Assembly (NCBI RefSeq): GCF_003144245.1
Contig: NW_020289981.1
Span: 672,680 to 736,679 of the forward strand
Origin: Jaminaea rosea
Taxonomy: Eukaryota; Basidiomycota; Exobasidiomycetes; Microstromatales
DNA length: 64,000 bases
Direction: 5' to 3'
Below are positions 21,763 through 31,438 of the stretch, in pieces. The notes under the pieces are model-generated. The model worked only from the letters and a program-made list of their open reading frames with translations. It ran no database searches and was not told the DNA's origin. A program made the translations under genes and the position numbers. Numbering within the stretch: the stretch's first letter is position 1; the number at the start of each line of letters is the position of its first letter.

Positions 21763-22221
21763 TCACTGGCCCCAAATCTCGACGGTCTGCGGTGCATTGT
21801 CCGCACTAAACACCTCCGGCCACGTACAGTCATCGCTGCTCGCTACGTAGTAGCAGTCGGCCTTGTCGCCATTTTCAGCTCCGTTCAACCCAATGCATAC
21901 CGCCTGATCCTCACTGTAGCAACCGCCGGGCTCCAGCCTTCCCCAGCTTGTCCCATTTCCTGGCGGGCAGCCGGCGCGAAAGCGTAGGATCCCGCGATTC
22001 AAGTTGATGTACCCGAGGTCGGCGACGACGACGTCTCGACCGATGTCGCGATCCTCGCAGTGCCATTCGACGTGCGTTTCGTCGATGCGCCGCGCGTGGG
22101 CGACGCAGAAGTTGCCGTACCCGTGGTTCTCGGGCGAGTCGGTCCAGGGGCGCCAGGTGCAGATGAAGATGCCCGCGCGTGCGGTGCGGGCGAGGAGCGC
22201 GAGGATGAGCAGGAGCTGCAT
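21763..22221 (-). CDS. Small secreted cysteine-rich protein
   Basis: A 152-residue frame starting at MQLLLILALLARTARAG, a compact hydrophobic signal peptide with likely cleavage after ARA near residue 16. The mature part of about 136 residues holds eight cysteines (in FIC, NFC, WHC, AGC, GGC, AVC, ADC and DDC contexts) and no membrane segment. The pattern of early aromatic residues and evenly spaced cysteines suggests four disulphides in an extracellular fold. I do not recognise a family. Small secreted cysteine-rich proteins in plant-associated fungi are often candidate effectors, but that role is only an inference here. It is alone in a gene-poor stretch next to the tRNA-Pro. A longer frame extends upstream to 22572 but adds low-complexity text before the signal peptide, so I reject it as the start. 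Confidence 0.7.
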   Translation of the reverse strand: MQLLLILALLARTARAGIFICTWRPWTDSPENHGYGNFCVAHARRIDETHVEWHCEDRDIGRDVVVADLGYINLNRGILRFRAGCPPGNGTSWGRLEPGGCYSEDQAVCIGLNGAENGDKADCYYVASSDDCTWPEVFSADNAPQTVEIWGQ

Positions 22222-22847
22222 TATGCGATGGTGTTTGGCGGAGATGGTGGTCGAGGAGGTGAAGAAAGGCGGCCCAGCGTCAAGCGCGTAGACGCCGGAG
22301 AGACAAGGTGGGCGGGTGGCGCGGCGTGGTCGCAAAGCAGCGTGAGGACGTCGTGAACCACGCCTCTCGGCGTGATGCCTTTTCTCGTGGGCACTGGGCA
22401 CGAGCGTAATGCCGTGGCGGCGGGCAGCAGCGATTCGCGTTGATCGTAGGCTGGCCCACGTGGCAAACGCGCCGCACGGGCCGCGAGATCGTTGCGTCGC
22501 GACGGGCCTGCGCCTCGTCGGCGTCTTGCGTGCGTCCGTTTCTCTCCCTTCATTCGTCCGCATCCCCACCATTCCCCGCGCGCGCGTTGGAGGCGCAGAG
22601 CAACCACGTCGTGCGCAAAGCAGGCACGTCCTGCGATCAAGGTGCTCGCATGCGGGGGAGCGAATGATGAGCTAAGCCGGCGCTACCGCGTGGCGCGCCG
22701 GCTTCGCGAAGGGCGAAGGGCGACGCGCCAAGATCTCCACGCAAGGCGGCTCGCTCGATCTTACTCCTCACCATGTCACCCCACGAAGGAAGTCAGACCA
22801 GCACGCTCCGCCTCATCCTCGGAGCTGGTCGTATACCCGCGATGGAT

Positions 22848-22912
22848 GGTCTACGCAAACGCTCTACGCCAACGCTGCACGCAAATGATCTACGCGAATG
22901 CTCTGCGCAAGC
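22848..22912. repeat. 13-bp imperfect tandem repeat, five copies
   Basis: Five consecutive 13-bp units of the type gctctacgcaaac, with one to four changes each, occupy 22848-22912. No coding frame crosses it convincingly. Confidence 0.8.
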
Positions 22913-25524
22913 TTCCCAACCCCTTCTTCCCTCGTCCGCGCGACTGCTCGACTACAACATCGCCGGAGAGAATGCCACTTCGACTACGACATCATCGTTC
23001 GCTCTGTCCAAGGGACGGCAAAGAGGCGACCTCAGCTCCAAGCTCGAGCACGACGGACGGCATTCGCCCCTCAGCGATCCTTGATCGCAAGACTCGCGAG
23101 GCCGGCCGAAGAGCTCGGGTCGCCGAGTCGATCTCGAGGCTGAAGCGGTGTTGACATGGAGACTTGAAGCAAGTCCGAGAAGAGCTTCGCAAAGGGAGCA
23201 GCGCGAGGCAAGCGTATCGCAGCGAGACATTGTCCACCACGTCGTGTCGTGGGGCGGGGGCGAAAGGAAAGGACAAAGGAACGTCGCTCGGTCCGGCGTC
23301 GGGCACGCCTGCCTCGCAAGCGACATGCAGCATCGCCTGCCGCTGAGAGTACGTCGGCGACCGTCTGGTCGTGGCATCGCAAGCTCGGGAAGGACAGCAA
23401 GCGCTTGCCAGACGTATCATCGCCATCAGGCTGGAGGAGCATCGCGATCAGGCTGGAGGACATGTTAGGCACGTCTTTGCTCCTGGATGCGGGCACGGAG
23501 AGAGAACAAGCGGGCACGAATAGAGAACAAAGGAACATCGCGAGGGCACCTGGACAATCAGTGGGGTGACGAGCGCGCTTCACACGGTGTCGCGGGCGCA
23601 TCAAGGAATTGGGATACGACTTCGGGAAAAGCTGGCGTTCGCTTCTGCCCAACGGTGGGCGAGCTCCCTGCTAAGCGAAACAGCCATTGAAGTGTTGAGG
23701 CGACGGTGTCTCGCACCTTGCCTCCCATCTCATCCGGCCAACGCAACGCAACGCAACGCGATTCAACTCGCCTCATCTCATCTCGACACCTTTGCGCGCA
23801 ACGCCTCGACACCTCGACATCTCTCCCCGTCAGCCTACTCCTGCTTTCCTCCCCTTCTCATCAGTCTACACCGCCGAGATCTCGGACTCGTCCCTGGCGC
23901 GATACAGTAAGGCAAATGGCTCTCGGTCGCAAGATCAGCAAGGATGGCCTCAACCAGCTTTTCGCGCCAATGTGCATAGGAGTCGAGGTAGAAGCACGCC
24001 GATAAGGGCAGGGCGACTACTCGGACAGGAGGGAATGTTGGTTGCGCGCAAGCCTACCAGTGTGAAGCAGCGTTCTGTGGCAGCGATGGGAGCCTGGCCC
24101 GAGTCTGACAAGGAGTGGAGCCTGGCCTGACTTTCTCACCAATCTCGCACCTCTCGCAACTCTTGCATCCCTCGCGCCCTGCACCCCTCGCAACTCGCAT
24201 CCCACTTCGCTCGAACAGCCTGTCGGCTTCACATCAGACGAATGGACTCACCCACCGTGTACGGTCGAGACTTCCGCCAGCTACCAAGGTGCTGGCCGCC
24301 CGCAACGCATGCCCGAGGCTTTGCTCCATCAAGCTCTTCAAGCACGAGGCCGGCGAAGGACCTTCTCCCGACGTCAAGCACCAAGGGTCCTGCACCGAGC
24401 TCCAAGAAATGGGGCGAGCCAAAGAGCGAGGGCCGGGTCTCATGGTTATTCTCGACACCACTTCATGGCGCAGAGGTTGGAGCACCTGGCAAGAAAAGCG
24501 GCCTCGGTCCCCGTCACTGCTTCGATCTAGTCGCAAGACAAACGAAGGCCTGAGACCCGGCTACACACCTTCAGGGTACGCCGCGACGGCCACTCCTCTG
24601 CCGCAACCCCCGAGCGTGGCAGCGCGTCCGGCGCAAAACTCACCTCTTATCTCTAGCGATAAGAGCTGGGCGTGCGTCTCTCCGTAGCGTAGCGCTCAGC
24701 TGTACATTATAACAGGTGCCTACGAATGGAGGCGTGCGTTCCATCTTCACCCCCTTTCCCTCGCTGGCGATGCGACGACTCGCCACGATGCTAACAAGGA
24801 TTCAGGCTTGCGGTGTACGGAAGAAGGGGGACTGAGCCGCTGCGCTCGCTGACTTGGGCACGCCGCCTCTACTACTCATACTCAACGCTACGTCTGCGAG
24901 ACTGGTGCAATCGCGCGAGGATGGTGCAATCGAGCGACAATGGCTTCACGAGCGGCTATGGCGCAAGGAAATGGCGAGCTCAGAGCCGCCCTAGCCTTTC
25001 ACATCCTTGTCCTCAATGTGCCCGCTCAAGTCGATGGCGAGGCCCTTCCTACGAAGGGCGCCTGACCCCCACGCCCGCGCCGACCTCGCCCTTTCTGCGA
25101 ACCTAGCCAATGGCGGCTGATCTCGCGCACTCACAAGCATGGTCTACTCCTGGAGCGGCCGACCGAGCGCCGCGCCCGAGCCCAGCGCCCGAGCCGTAGG
25201 GCAAAGAGCAATCCGCCAAGCACGCAAAGATGATGGGCAACGCCCCTCGCGCTGGAGATGGGCCGTTTTCTGTCGCAAGGGCTAGGGCGAGGGGTGCCCG
25301 CGCGCACCAACCACTCATGGCGTGATAAGCACCGGCAACGGCCGAGCGGGCGTGGGCATCCGGCGTAGGGACCGCCGCAGTGATCGCAGAGACCGGCAAG
25401 ACTCCTCGCTGGCTGCGTGCGTGGTAGCAAAGGCAATCGCGGTGGTCGGAATCGCGACGGAGAGGCGAGAGGTTGTGCGAAGGAGTGGCGCGAGGTGTGG
25501 GTGTGAGAGTGAGAAGGAGTGGTG

Positions 25525-25598
25525 GCGTAGGGAAGCTGCAACGTCGCGGCAGCGTAGGGAAGCTGCAACGCCAAGGCAGCGTAGGAGAAGCTGCAAGG
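25525..25598. repeat. 27-bp tandem repeat
   Basis: Two 27-bp copies (25525-25551, 25552-25578), beginning gcgtagggaagctgcaacg and differing at a few positions, then a partial third copy to 25598. It lies about 270 bp upstream of the opine dehydrogenase-type gene. Confidence 0.8.
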
Positions 25599-25867
25599 TA
25601 GGAGAAAGTCGGCCCCCCAGCTTCAACGGCGCCTTTCTCCTCAGGGTGGGGCAACGTTGCGTAGAGTTGCGGACGCAGGGCAGGGCGGGGGTCGAAGCTG
25701 CTACGGAGCGCGGAAGCTGCAACGCAGGGCACAATAGCGTCCAGAGCTTCGCGCGGGGAGTGCACGAAAGGGCATAAAGAGGGGGCACGTCGAGCCAGCT
25801 CCTTGTCAATCCTCCCCACCAACTCGCCCCTCTACAACCTCGTCTCTCTGCCACCCCTCTGCGCGCG

Positions 25868-27049
25868 ATGCCCGCCCTCACCACCACGCGCAAGCCCACG
25901 CTCACGCCCACGCCCACGCCCCTCTGCACGGACATGGCCGTCATCGGCTGCGGCGCCAGCGGTCTCGCCTACGTAGACGAGGCGCTCAGTCTGGGCGTCT
26001 CTGTCACTCTATCCGCGCACCCTCACCACCAGTCCAACTTGCACAAGATTCTCGACGACGGCGCCCTTGACGTCGTGCGCCACCGCGGTGACGACGCGCC
26101 GGTCAAGGCGACGTGGGCGGTGGGCAAGGCAGGCTTCCACATAGCGGATCTCGCACGCGCGCTGCGCTCCTCCGACTACGTGTACCTCGCCATGTCCGCG
26201 CAGGGAGACGCGCACTACAACGCGCACGAGGACATGATACGGTGCGTGATCGCGACGGGCGTCGACACGCGGAGCAAGGTGTTTGTGGCGGTGAACGGGC
26301 ACGAGTTTGCGTGGAAGGCCGATCGGTGTGGGCTGGCGTACCGCGGCGTGGTGACGACGATTGCGTCCTCGTTCGCGTCTCGCATCGCGCGCGACGACAC
26401 GCGCCTGACGCTGATCAGCAAGGGCAAGAAGGTGTGGATGCTGGGTGGGGTACATCCGCGATGCGAGGACACGCGCAAGCTTGCAAACGCGCTGCAACGC
26501 CACGTCGGGGTGACGTACACCTTTACGACGCGCGTCGAGGCGCTCTTTGCTACGACGAACCAGTGTCTGCACCTGCCCATTCTCTTCGCCAACGCATCGC
26601 GAGTGGACGCCAAGGAGTCGTTTCTGTTCTACGGCCAAGGGCTGACGCCGAGCGTGGCCAAGATGATCGAGGCGTACGACGCGGACCGCTTCGCGATCCT
26701 GCGCGCGCTGGGCTATTACGCCGGCATGTCGAGCAGGGAGACGCTCAATCGCTTCTACGGCTTTGCGTTTCCCGACCTCGTCTCGCTCGGCGTGGGGACG
26801 CCCGTGCATAACAAGACGGCGGGAGGCCCGCCCGAGAGGTATGTGAGCGAGGACGGGCGACAGGCGAGGCGTTGGTGCGTGATTGCGAGGGCGATTGGGG
26901 TGCGCGCGGACGTGGTGGGCGTGTATGCCACGCAGGCCGTCGTGACCACGGGTCGTGTGAACGCGGAGAGTGAGGAGCAGATTCTGCGCGACTTTGGGAT
27001 CGAGGGGTGTGGGGAGGAGGAGGCGCGGGTGCGATTGCGCGGCGCCTGA
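25868..27049 (+). CDS. Opine dehydrogenase-type NAD(P)-dependent enzyme
   Basis: An intronless frame of 393 residues. The N-terminus forms a Rossmann fold with the dinucleotide loop VIGCGASGLAY. The C-terminal half matches the octopine/nopaline dehydrogenase helical domain: CLHLPILFANASRVD, containing the likely catalytic His, then FYGQGLTPSVAKMIEAYDADR and ALGYYAGMS. Opine dehydrogenases reductively join an amino acid or polyamine-like amine to an alpha-keto acid using NAD(P)H. The substrates here are unknown. Products of this family range from fermentation opines to metallophores. No signal peptide is present, so it should be cytosolic. The first 22 residues are Thr/Pro-rich and a second Met (MAVIGCG) just before the Rossmann strand is an alternative start. 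The lack of introns and the isolated position contrast with most spliced genes in the window, which fits, but does not prove, horizontal acquisition. Confidence 0.82.
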   Translation: MPALTTTRKPTLTPTPTPLCTDMAVIGCGASGLAYVDEALSLGVSVTLSAHPHHQSNLHKILDDGALDVVRHRGDDAPVKATWAVGKAGFHIADLARALRSSDYVYLAMSAQGDAHYNAHEDMIRCVIATGVDTRSKVFVAVNGHEFAWKADRCGLAYRGVVTTIASSFASRIARDDTRLTLISKGKKVWMLGGVHPRCEDTRKLANALQRHVGVTYTFTTRVEALFATTNQCLHLPILFANASRVDAKESFLFYGQGLTPSVAKMIEAYDADRFAILRALGYYAGMSSRETLNRFYGFAFPDLVSLGVGTPVHNKTAGGPPERYVSEDGRQARRWCVIARAIGVRADVVGVYATQAVVTTGRVNAESEEQILRDFGIEGCGEEEARVRLRGA

Positions 27050-27141
27050 GCGCGGGGGGCGAGACGCAGGATGGATTGCGGGCTGCTCGGGCGCTACACA
27101 CACGAATCTATAGACTTCTCTGCCTCTCGCCCCCGCCGCGC

Positions 27142-28044
27142 CTACTTCTCGCTGCCCCGCCCCCGCTTAACGCACCGCGTCACCAGCCTCGCGCCGGCCG
27201 TCACAGGCTGACCCAGTCGATGAACCACGGTCGCATACACGACGATGAGCGCGCACATCATCGCGGTGCGAAACGCGGTGTCTTGGAAGCTCGCCTCGCT
27301 CACCCACGTCGGCACAATGATGGCCACGTCCTGCAGCAGCACGTTGGCGGCGTTGGTGCCAAAGGTGCGCTCCGCCTGCGCTGCGCTCACGTGCGGGTTG
27401 AGCAGGTCCTCGACGCTGCGCTCGAGGTTGTGGAGTGTAAAGAGGACCGCGAAGGCAGCGATGGTCGGGTCGCGCCCGATGACCGAGAGGAATAGCGCTA
27501 GGAGCGGGAGAGTAATCAGCGTGAGAGCGCCCTTTTCCCACACGTACACGTTCGGCGTGTCGTCGCGTATGCCCGCCGCGAGGTTGAGGGCATCGCGCAA
27601 CTGCCCGTACTCCTTGTCTACGAGCGTGCGCGCTTGTTTGGCCCCGTGCGAGGGGTGCGTGGCGTGGCGGACCGTGGCGAGGTGCGTGATGGCCGTCGCG
27701 ACGTGCGCTTCGAATGTGCGCAACCGCAGGTGCGTGGTGTTGTTCAACTTGACTTCGCCCTGCTCCACGCCGCGCGCATGCCGCTTGTACGCCGCAGCAC
27801 GCGCCCAGCGTCTCCCGTTGATGAGGACCTTGGCCAGCGCGAAGCCCGGCGCCGCGACGCCGACCGCAGCGGCCGAAAACAGAATCTTATGACGAGCGAA
27901 CGCACCCGGCATGAGCGTGCCCACCAAGACGGTGACCGTATTGAAGCTGCCATACAGCGCCTTGTCCTCGCTGACCCGAAACGCGAGGTAGTCGGTCGTG
28001 AAAGGTCCGAGCACAACCGTCTTGGGTTCGGACAATACGCGCAT
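27142..28044 (-). CDS. Membrane protein, C-terminal part of an interrupted frame
   Basis: An open frame of 300 residues, beginning at MRVLSEPKTVVLG, with hydrophobic segments (VTVLVGTLMP; ILFSAAAVGVAAPGFALAKV; LITLPLLALFLSVIG; CALIVVYATVV), so an integral membrane protein with about three or four spans. I recognise no family. The frame is open further upstream to 28147, where it encodes another membrane-like segment (LFACVAIFRITVALLALTRL) that has no Met. Immediately before that come two adjacent stop codons, and then the same frame continues as the next entry. A start at 28044 would therefore discard a likely first membrane span. The stop is about 90 bp from the convergent opine dehydrogenase-type gene. 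Confidence 0.5.
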   Translation of the reverse strand: MRVLSEPKTVVLGPFTTDYLAFRVSEDKALYGSFNTVTVLVGTLMPGAFARHKILFSAAAVGVAAPGFALAKVLINGRRWARAAAYKRHARGVEQGEVKLNNTTHLRLRTFEAHVATAITHLATVRHATHPSHGAKQARTLVDKEYGQLRDALNLAAGIRDDTPNVYVWEKGALTLITLPLLALFLSVIGRDPTIAAFAVLFTLHNLERSVEDLLNPHVSAAQAERTFGTNAANVLLQDVAIIVPTWVSEASFQDTAFRTAMMCALIVVYATVVHRLGQPVTAGARLVTRCVKRGRGSEK

Positions 28045-28149
28045 TACGAGCGGTACCTCGCGCGTGATGAGGGCTCCCTTGCCGAGGCGGGTGAGCGCGA
28101 GGAGTGCAACGGTGATGCGGAAGATGGCGACGCACGCGAAGAGCGATCA

Positions 28150-28578
28150 TCATGCGGCGCGGCGTGCGAGGGGCATCGTAGGGCGGGGCAGGACGGCCGC
28201 AACGTCGTGGGCGAGGTGGACGCGGATGGCGTTGGGCAGCTTGAGGAGCGCGATGTCCTCGTGGAAGGACCTCGCGTGGGCGTGGAAATGCTGCAGCTCC
28301 AGCAGTGCACGCCGCTTGTCGTCGCCGAGGGCGAGCCAGCCGGGTGGTGAAGGGCCAGCCTTGTCGGGTTGGGCGGCAAGTCGCCGCGCATAGTCGATGT
28401 AGGCGAATTGCGTGCGGTCGTCGCCCGCCGCGAGGTCGTTCCATAGCGTCGTCTTGGCAATGACACGTCCGGCGCGGGTTGACTGGATCGCAGACTCGAG
28501 GCGGGAAGACGCGCAGAAGTAGGCGCGCAAGAAGGCGTTGAGCAGGAAGCGGTCAGGTGGGAGCGACGCGGGCGACAT
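28150..28578 (-). CDS. N-terminal part of the interrupted membrane protein frame
   Basis: A 142-residue frame starting at MSPASLPPDRFLLNAFL and ending with two consecutive TGA codons (28150-28152 and 28147-28149). It is helical, with few low-complexity stretches (FAYIDYARRLAAQ, RRALLELQHFHAHARSFHEDIALL), and reads like real protein. It is in the same phase as the membrane frame downstream, so the two probably once formed, or still form, one polypeptide of about 480 residues. No intron with good GT and AG sites spans the stops. Options are a recent pseudogene, stop-codon readthrough, a sequencing error, or two genes. Confidence 0.5.
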   Translation of the reverse strand: MSPASLPPDRFLLNAFLRAYFCASSRLESAIQSTRAGRVIAKTTLWNDLAAGDDRTQFAYIDYARRLAAQPDKAGPSPPGWLALGDDKRRALLELQHFHAHARSFHEDIALLKLPNAIRVHLAHDVAAVLPRPTMPLARRAA

Positions 28579-29591
28579 GATGGGGTGGTGGTGGTGATGG
28601 AGTAAACAGGAGAGTCCGCCGTCCAGACCACGCCGAGAAGCCATTGCGGCGGGAGGATGGAGGTCTTGCCGGCCATGAACGTGCCTGAATGACTGCGCGG
28701 CGAGGGGCGTCTTCGCAGCAACATCTCGTCAGCACGGCGGTCGCCATTCCTTCCTGCACTCACCACGCGGCGCGCAACCGCAGTAGCAAGCCATGTCGCG
28801 GAAGAGTAGGTGTTGATGCGGCAGGGCGCAAGGATGGCGGGCGAGAGGGGGAGTATTGGCGGCTCTCAAGCACGCGCCCGTAGCTACAGCCAGCCGATTG
28901 ATTTTGCGCCAAAGTAAGCGTCCTGCTCGGAGACCCTTGGGGTACCCTTTGCTCTCTGAATACGATAGCGACTTGAAAATTGGATAGGGGGATTGCGGAG
29001 CCTCGGCGGCTGTAGCGGACGGGAGGGGTGAGGCGCGCCGAGAATGGAAGCAGGAGCCACCTACATCGCGACGGCGTCCACGTCGACATCGCGCGCGGCC
29101 GATCGGGGGCCTGCCATCCCACCCGACAGGACGAGGCGAGGCGAGGAGGACATGCGCTTTGGAGGTGACTCGCTGCGAGAGGAGGGATGTGGACGGGAAA
29201 GGTGTCGCGGTTATACGGAGGCGTGCCCTGGCGGAGGGTTGGAGAGCGATGTCGAGTCATGAGTCTTGATCGATGAGCTCGCGACACACCGTCGATGCAA
29301 GCGACCAGGGCTCGAGCGAGCTATTGAGAAGAGGAGGCCAGTGAGTGGGCTAGGGGCAAGCGACGATGAGGCTCTTGACGCACACAGCGAGCGACTCGAG
29401 TGCATGCTGCTGGCATGGACACGTACCCCAACCAACACTCGAACGCTCGATCCGCTTCGCTTTCGATCCGTAACGAGAGTGACGGAACCTGAGTAGTGAT
29501 GGTCTGGGAGAGGGCGCGACGGCTGGCGTCGCGTCACGTGCCGGCCAACGGCTGCCAACGGGGCCTGGCAAAATTTCCGGCTTATCACAAC
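28579..29591. other. Intergenic region upstream of tRNA-Ser
   Basis: About 1 kb with only short Arg/Ser-rich frames on both strands. Nothing supports a gene; it should hold the promoter of the interrupted minus-strand gene. Confidence 0.6.
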
Positions 29592-29707
29592 GACAGTTTG
29601 GCCGAGTGGTTAAGGCGCATCCCTGCTATTTATCTAGAAATAGCATTATGCTTACGTAATCGAGGATGTTGTGGATCACAGCGCAGGTTCGAGTCCTGCA
29701 ACTGTCG
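29592..29707 (+). tRNA. tRNA-Ser(GCT) with a 34-base intron
   Basis: A class II tRNA. The acceptor stem GACAGTT pairs with AACTGTC, followed by discriminator G. The D arm is GGCCGAGTGGTTAAGGC. The anticodon stem CATCC pairs with GGATG and the T arm GCAGG/CCTGC has loop TTCGAGT. The variable arm TGTG-GAT-CACA forms a hairpin, as serine tRNAs require. The loop reads CT-GCT-A, then a 34-base insertion, then A, so the anticodon is GCT (serine AGC/AGT codons) with an intron at 37/38. The mature length is about 82 bases. Confidence 0.93.
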
Positions 29708-29714
29708 AAAAAAA

Positions 29715-29732
29715 TTTTTGGGCCTTTTTTTT
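29715..29732 (+). terminator. T-runs after tRNA-Ser
   Basis: Five T residues at 29715-29719 and eight at 29725-29732 follow the tRNA within about 25 bases, consistent with pol III termination and a back-up site. Confidence 0.75.
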
Positions 29733-31438
29733 CGACCTTGCTCCGATCAGATCTTTCTCATTTTTGTTGTGGTGATGCTCTTGGACAGGAACTTTCGTTT
29801 GACGCAAGAATCAGCTCGATCGGAGCTCTGCTCGCGGCGTGACACGCGATGGCGCGAGGGGCGTTTTGGCCGGCGAAGCGCGCCGCAGCCCGCGTATCCG
29901 TTCGGGCGGGAGTTGCTCGCGCGGGGCGCGACGGGGATGGGTGGTCGGCGAAGTCAGAATACACTCACGGACACGCCGTCACCACACATCGCAACGATAT
30001 ACAGACTTCTGATGAGACACAACCGTCGAGAATCGCCCGGCTAGCGCGATGATGGGCCGGACGCGGCCTTCTGCCTGGCTGCGCGCCTGGGAGGCATCCA
30101 AGCTCGAGCTCATCCCCCCGGCCTTGCCTCGCTTTGGCTTGCCTTGCCTGCCTCGCCGCACGACACAACGTAGGGTCGGTAGGTGGCCCGAGCGGCATAC
30201 AGCTCGACGACGTCAGTCCGTGAAGCAAAACGAAGGTGCCTTTCCTGCTCTCGGTCTGTTGCACGCCGAATTTGACAGTCTGGCCTGCTCTCGCCCCTCT
30301 TCCCTCCCCCTGCTCTGCTCCGGAGTCCCTTTGCCAGATAGCTCCGGCTGGAGTCAACATTCAACGTGAGTGATGGCGAGCTTCCGTCGACTGGCGGTGC
30401 AGTGCCTGCGCGCCGACCTGGCGTGGTGCGGTCAGGATGTGGATGGACGAGGTGGATGCATGCGCGCCGTCGATCCCGATGATGGTGGCGAGGGGCGCTG
30501 ACGCGTGACGCACGAGCATGAATGCGCGTCGATGCGATGCCAGCTACATCGTGCCAGGGCGCTCTATGGGCCAATCGACTGCGACATCGAGATGGTGGTG
30601 AGGAGGGGCGAGCGAGGGAGGACGTCGGCCTGCATAGTCAGCCGGAAGGACCGGCGTACGGCGAGGACGAGAACATCTTCCTCCGCGCGGAATCAGTGTC
30701 ACGTGGCCTGGTCCGTGCGTGGACCCCCGCATCCGCACGTCCCCGTGGGTGCCTGCCGTGCAATCTCACTTCGTTTCGTTCCTGACCAAAGCATCCTAAC
30801 TCCGCGTCGCATCAACGACACAACGAGTCATCCAATTACTCATCCGCCCGCCGCTGAGCTGAGTGATTAGCCAGGCATCACGGCAGAGGCACGGCGGAGC
30901 AGAGACTCGCCGCGAGCCAGCCAGCCAGCCAGCGACGTCGACGTCGAGCGAGCCTCTTGACCAGAGGGCGAGCTTGGTTGATCGTTTCTCTCTTCCCTCC
31001 CTCTCCATTCAATCTCCCCTTCCGCAGCATCTCATCCCGCTCAACATCTGCTCAACTGTCATCAGCCTTATTCCCTTATTCCTGGCTCGTCATCACCCAC
31101 CTCGTCTGCTCAGCAGCACGCTCGACATCGCTTGCTCAGCACCAGGGCGCCGGGTGGGTGATGAGCGGGCGTGTGGCTCTCCTCGCCTACTCTCCTCAAT
31201 CCCTCGCCTCGTTGCATCCTCTCTATCAGCTCCGTAAGTACGTTGCGTTGCTCAGACCTGTAGCTAGCTACTTGATGACCTTGCATTTATCCTCCCCTTC
31301 GTCGTAGGCTCCCACTTCCCTGAGCCTCTTCGTCATCTCCATTGAGATTCATCCCTTGCTGAGCATCGTCGAGTCAAGGCAATCCACCCTGGCGTGCCAT
31401 CGCAATCGTCGCGCACGCCAGCACTCAGCATCGAGAGG
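29733..31438. other. Intergenic region without clear genes
   Basis: About 1.7 kb. Frames are short and rich in Arg, Ser and Pro. An intron-like stretch from gtaagt (31226) to tcgtag (31308) is present, but joining the flanking frames hits a stop within a few codons, so no gene is called. Confidence 0.5.

Larger units (their letters stand above)
22222..25867. other. Gene-poor region with minisatellites
   Basis: About 3.6 kb with no convincing gene. A possible short first exon begins at 23916 (MALGRKISKDGLNQLF, ending GVE before gtagaag), and a Ser/Pro/Lys-rich frame follows at 24242-24553, but I cannot join them with a clear acceptor. Short repeats occur at 22848-22912 and 25525-25598, with an aacgc run near 23740-23759. 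From 25103 to 25860 the minus strand is open but low in complexity. Confidence 0.5.

Noticed and set aside
26009-27103. A 364-codon antisense frame over the opine dehydrogenase-type gene
   Set aside because: It is Arg/His/Val-rich and lacks motifs, while the sense frame has a full conserved enzyme.
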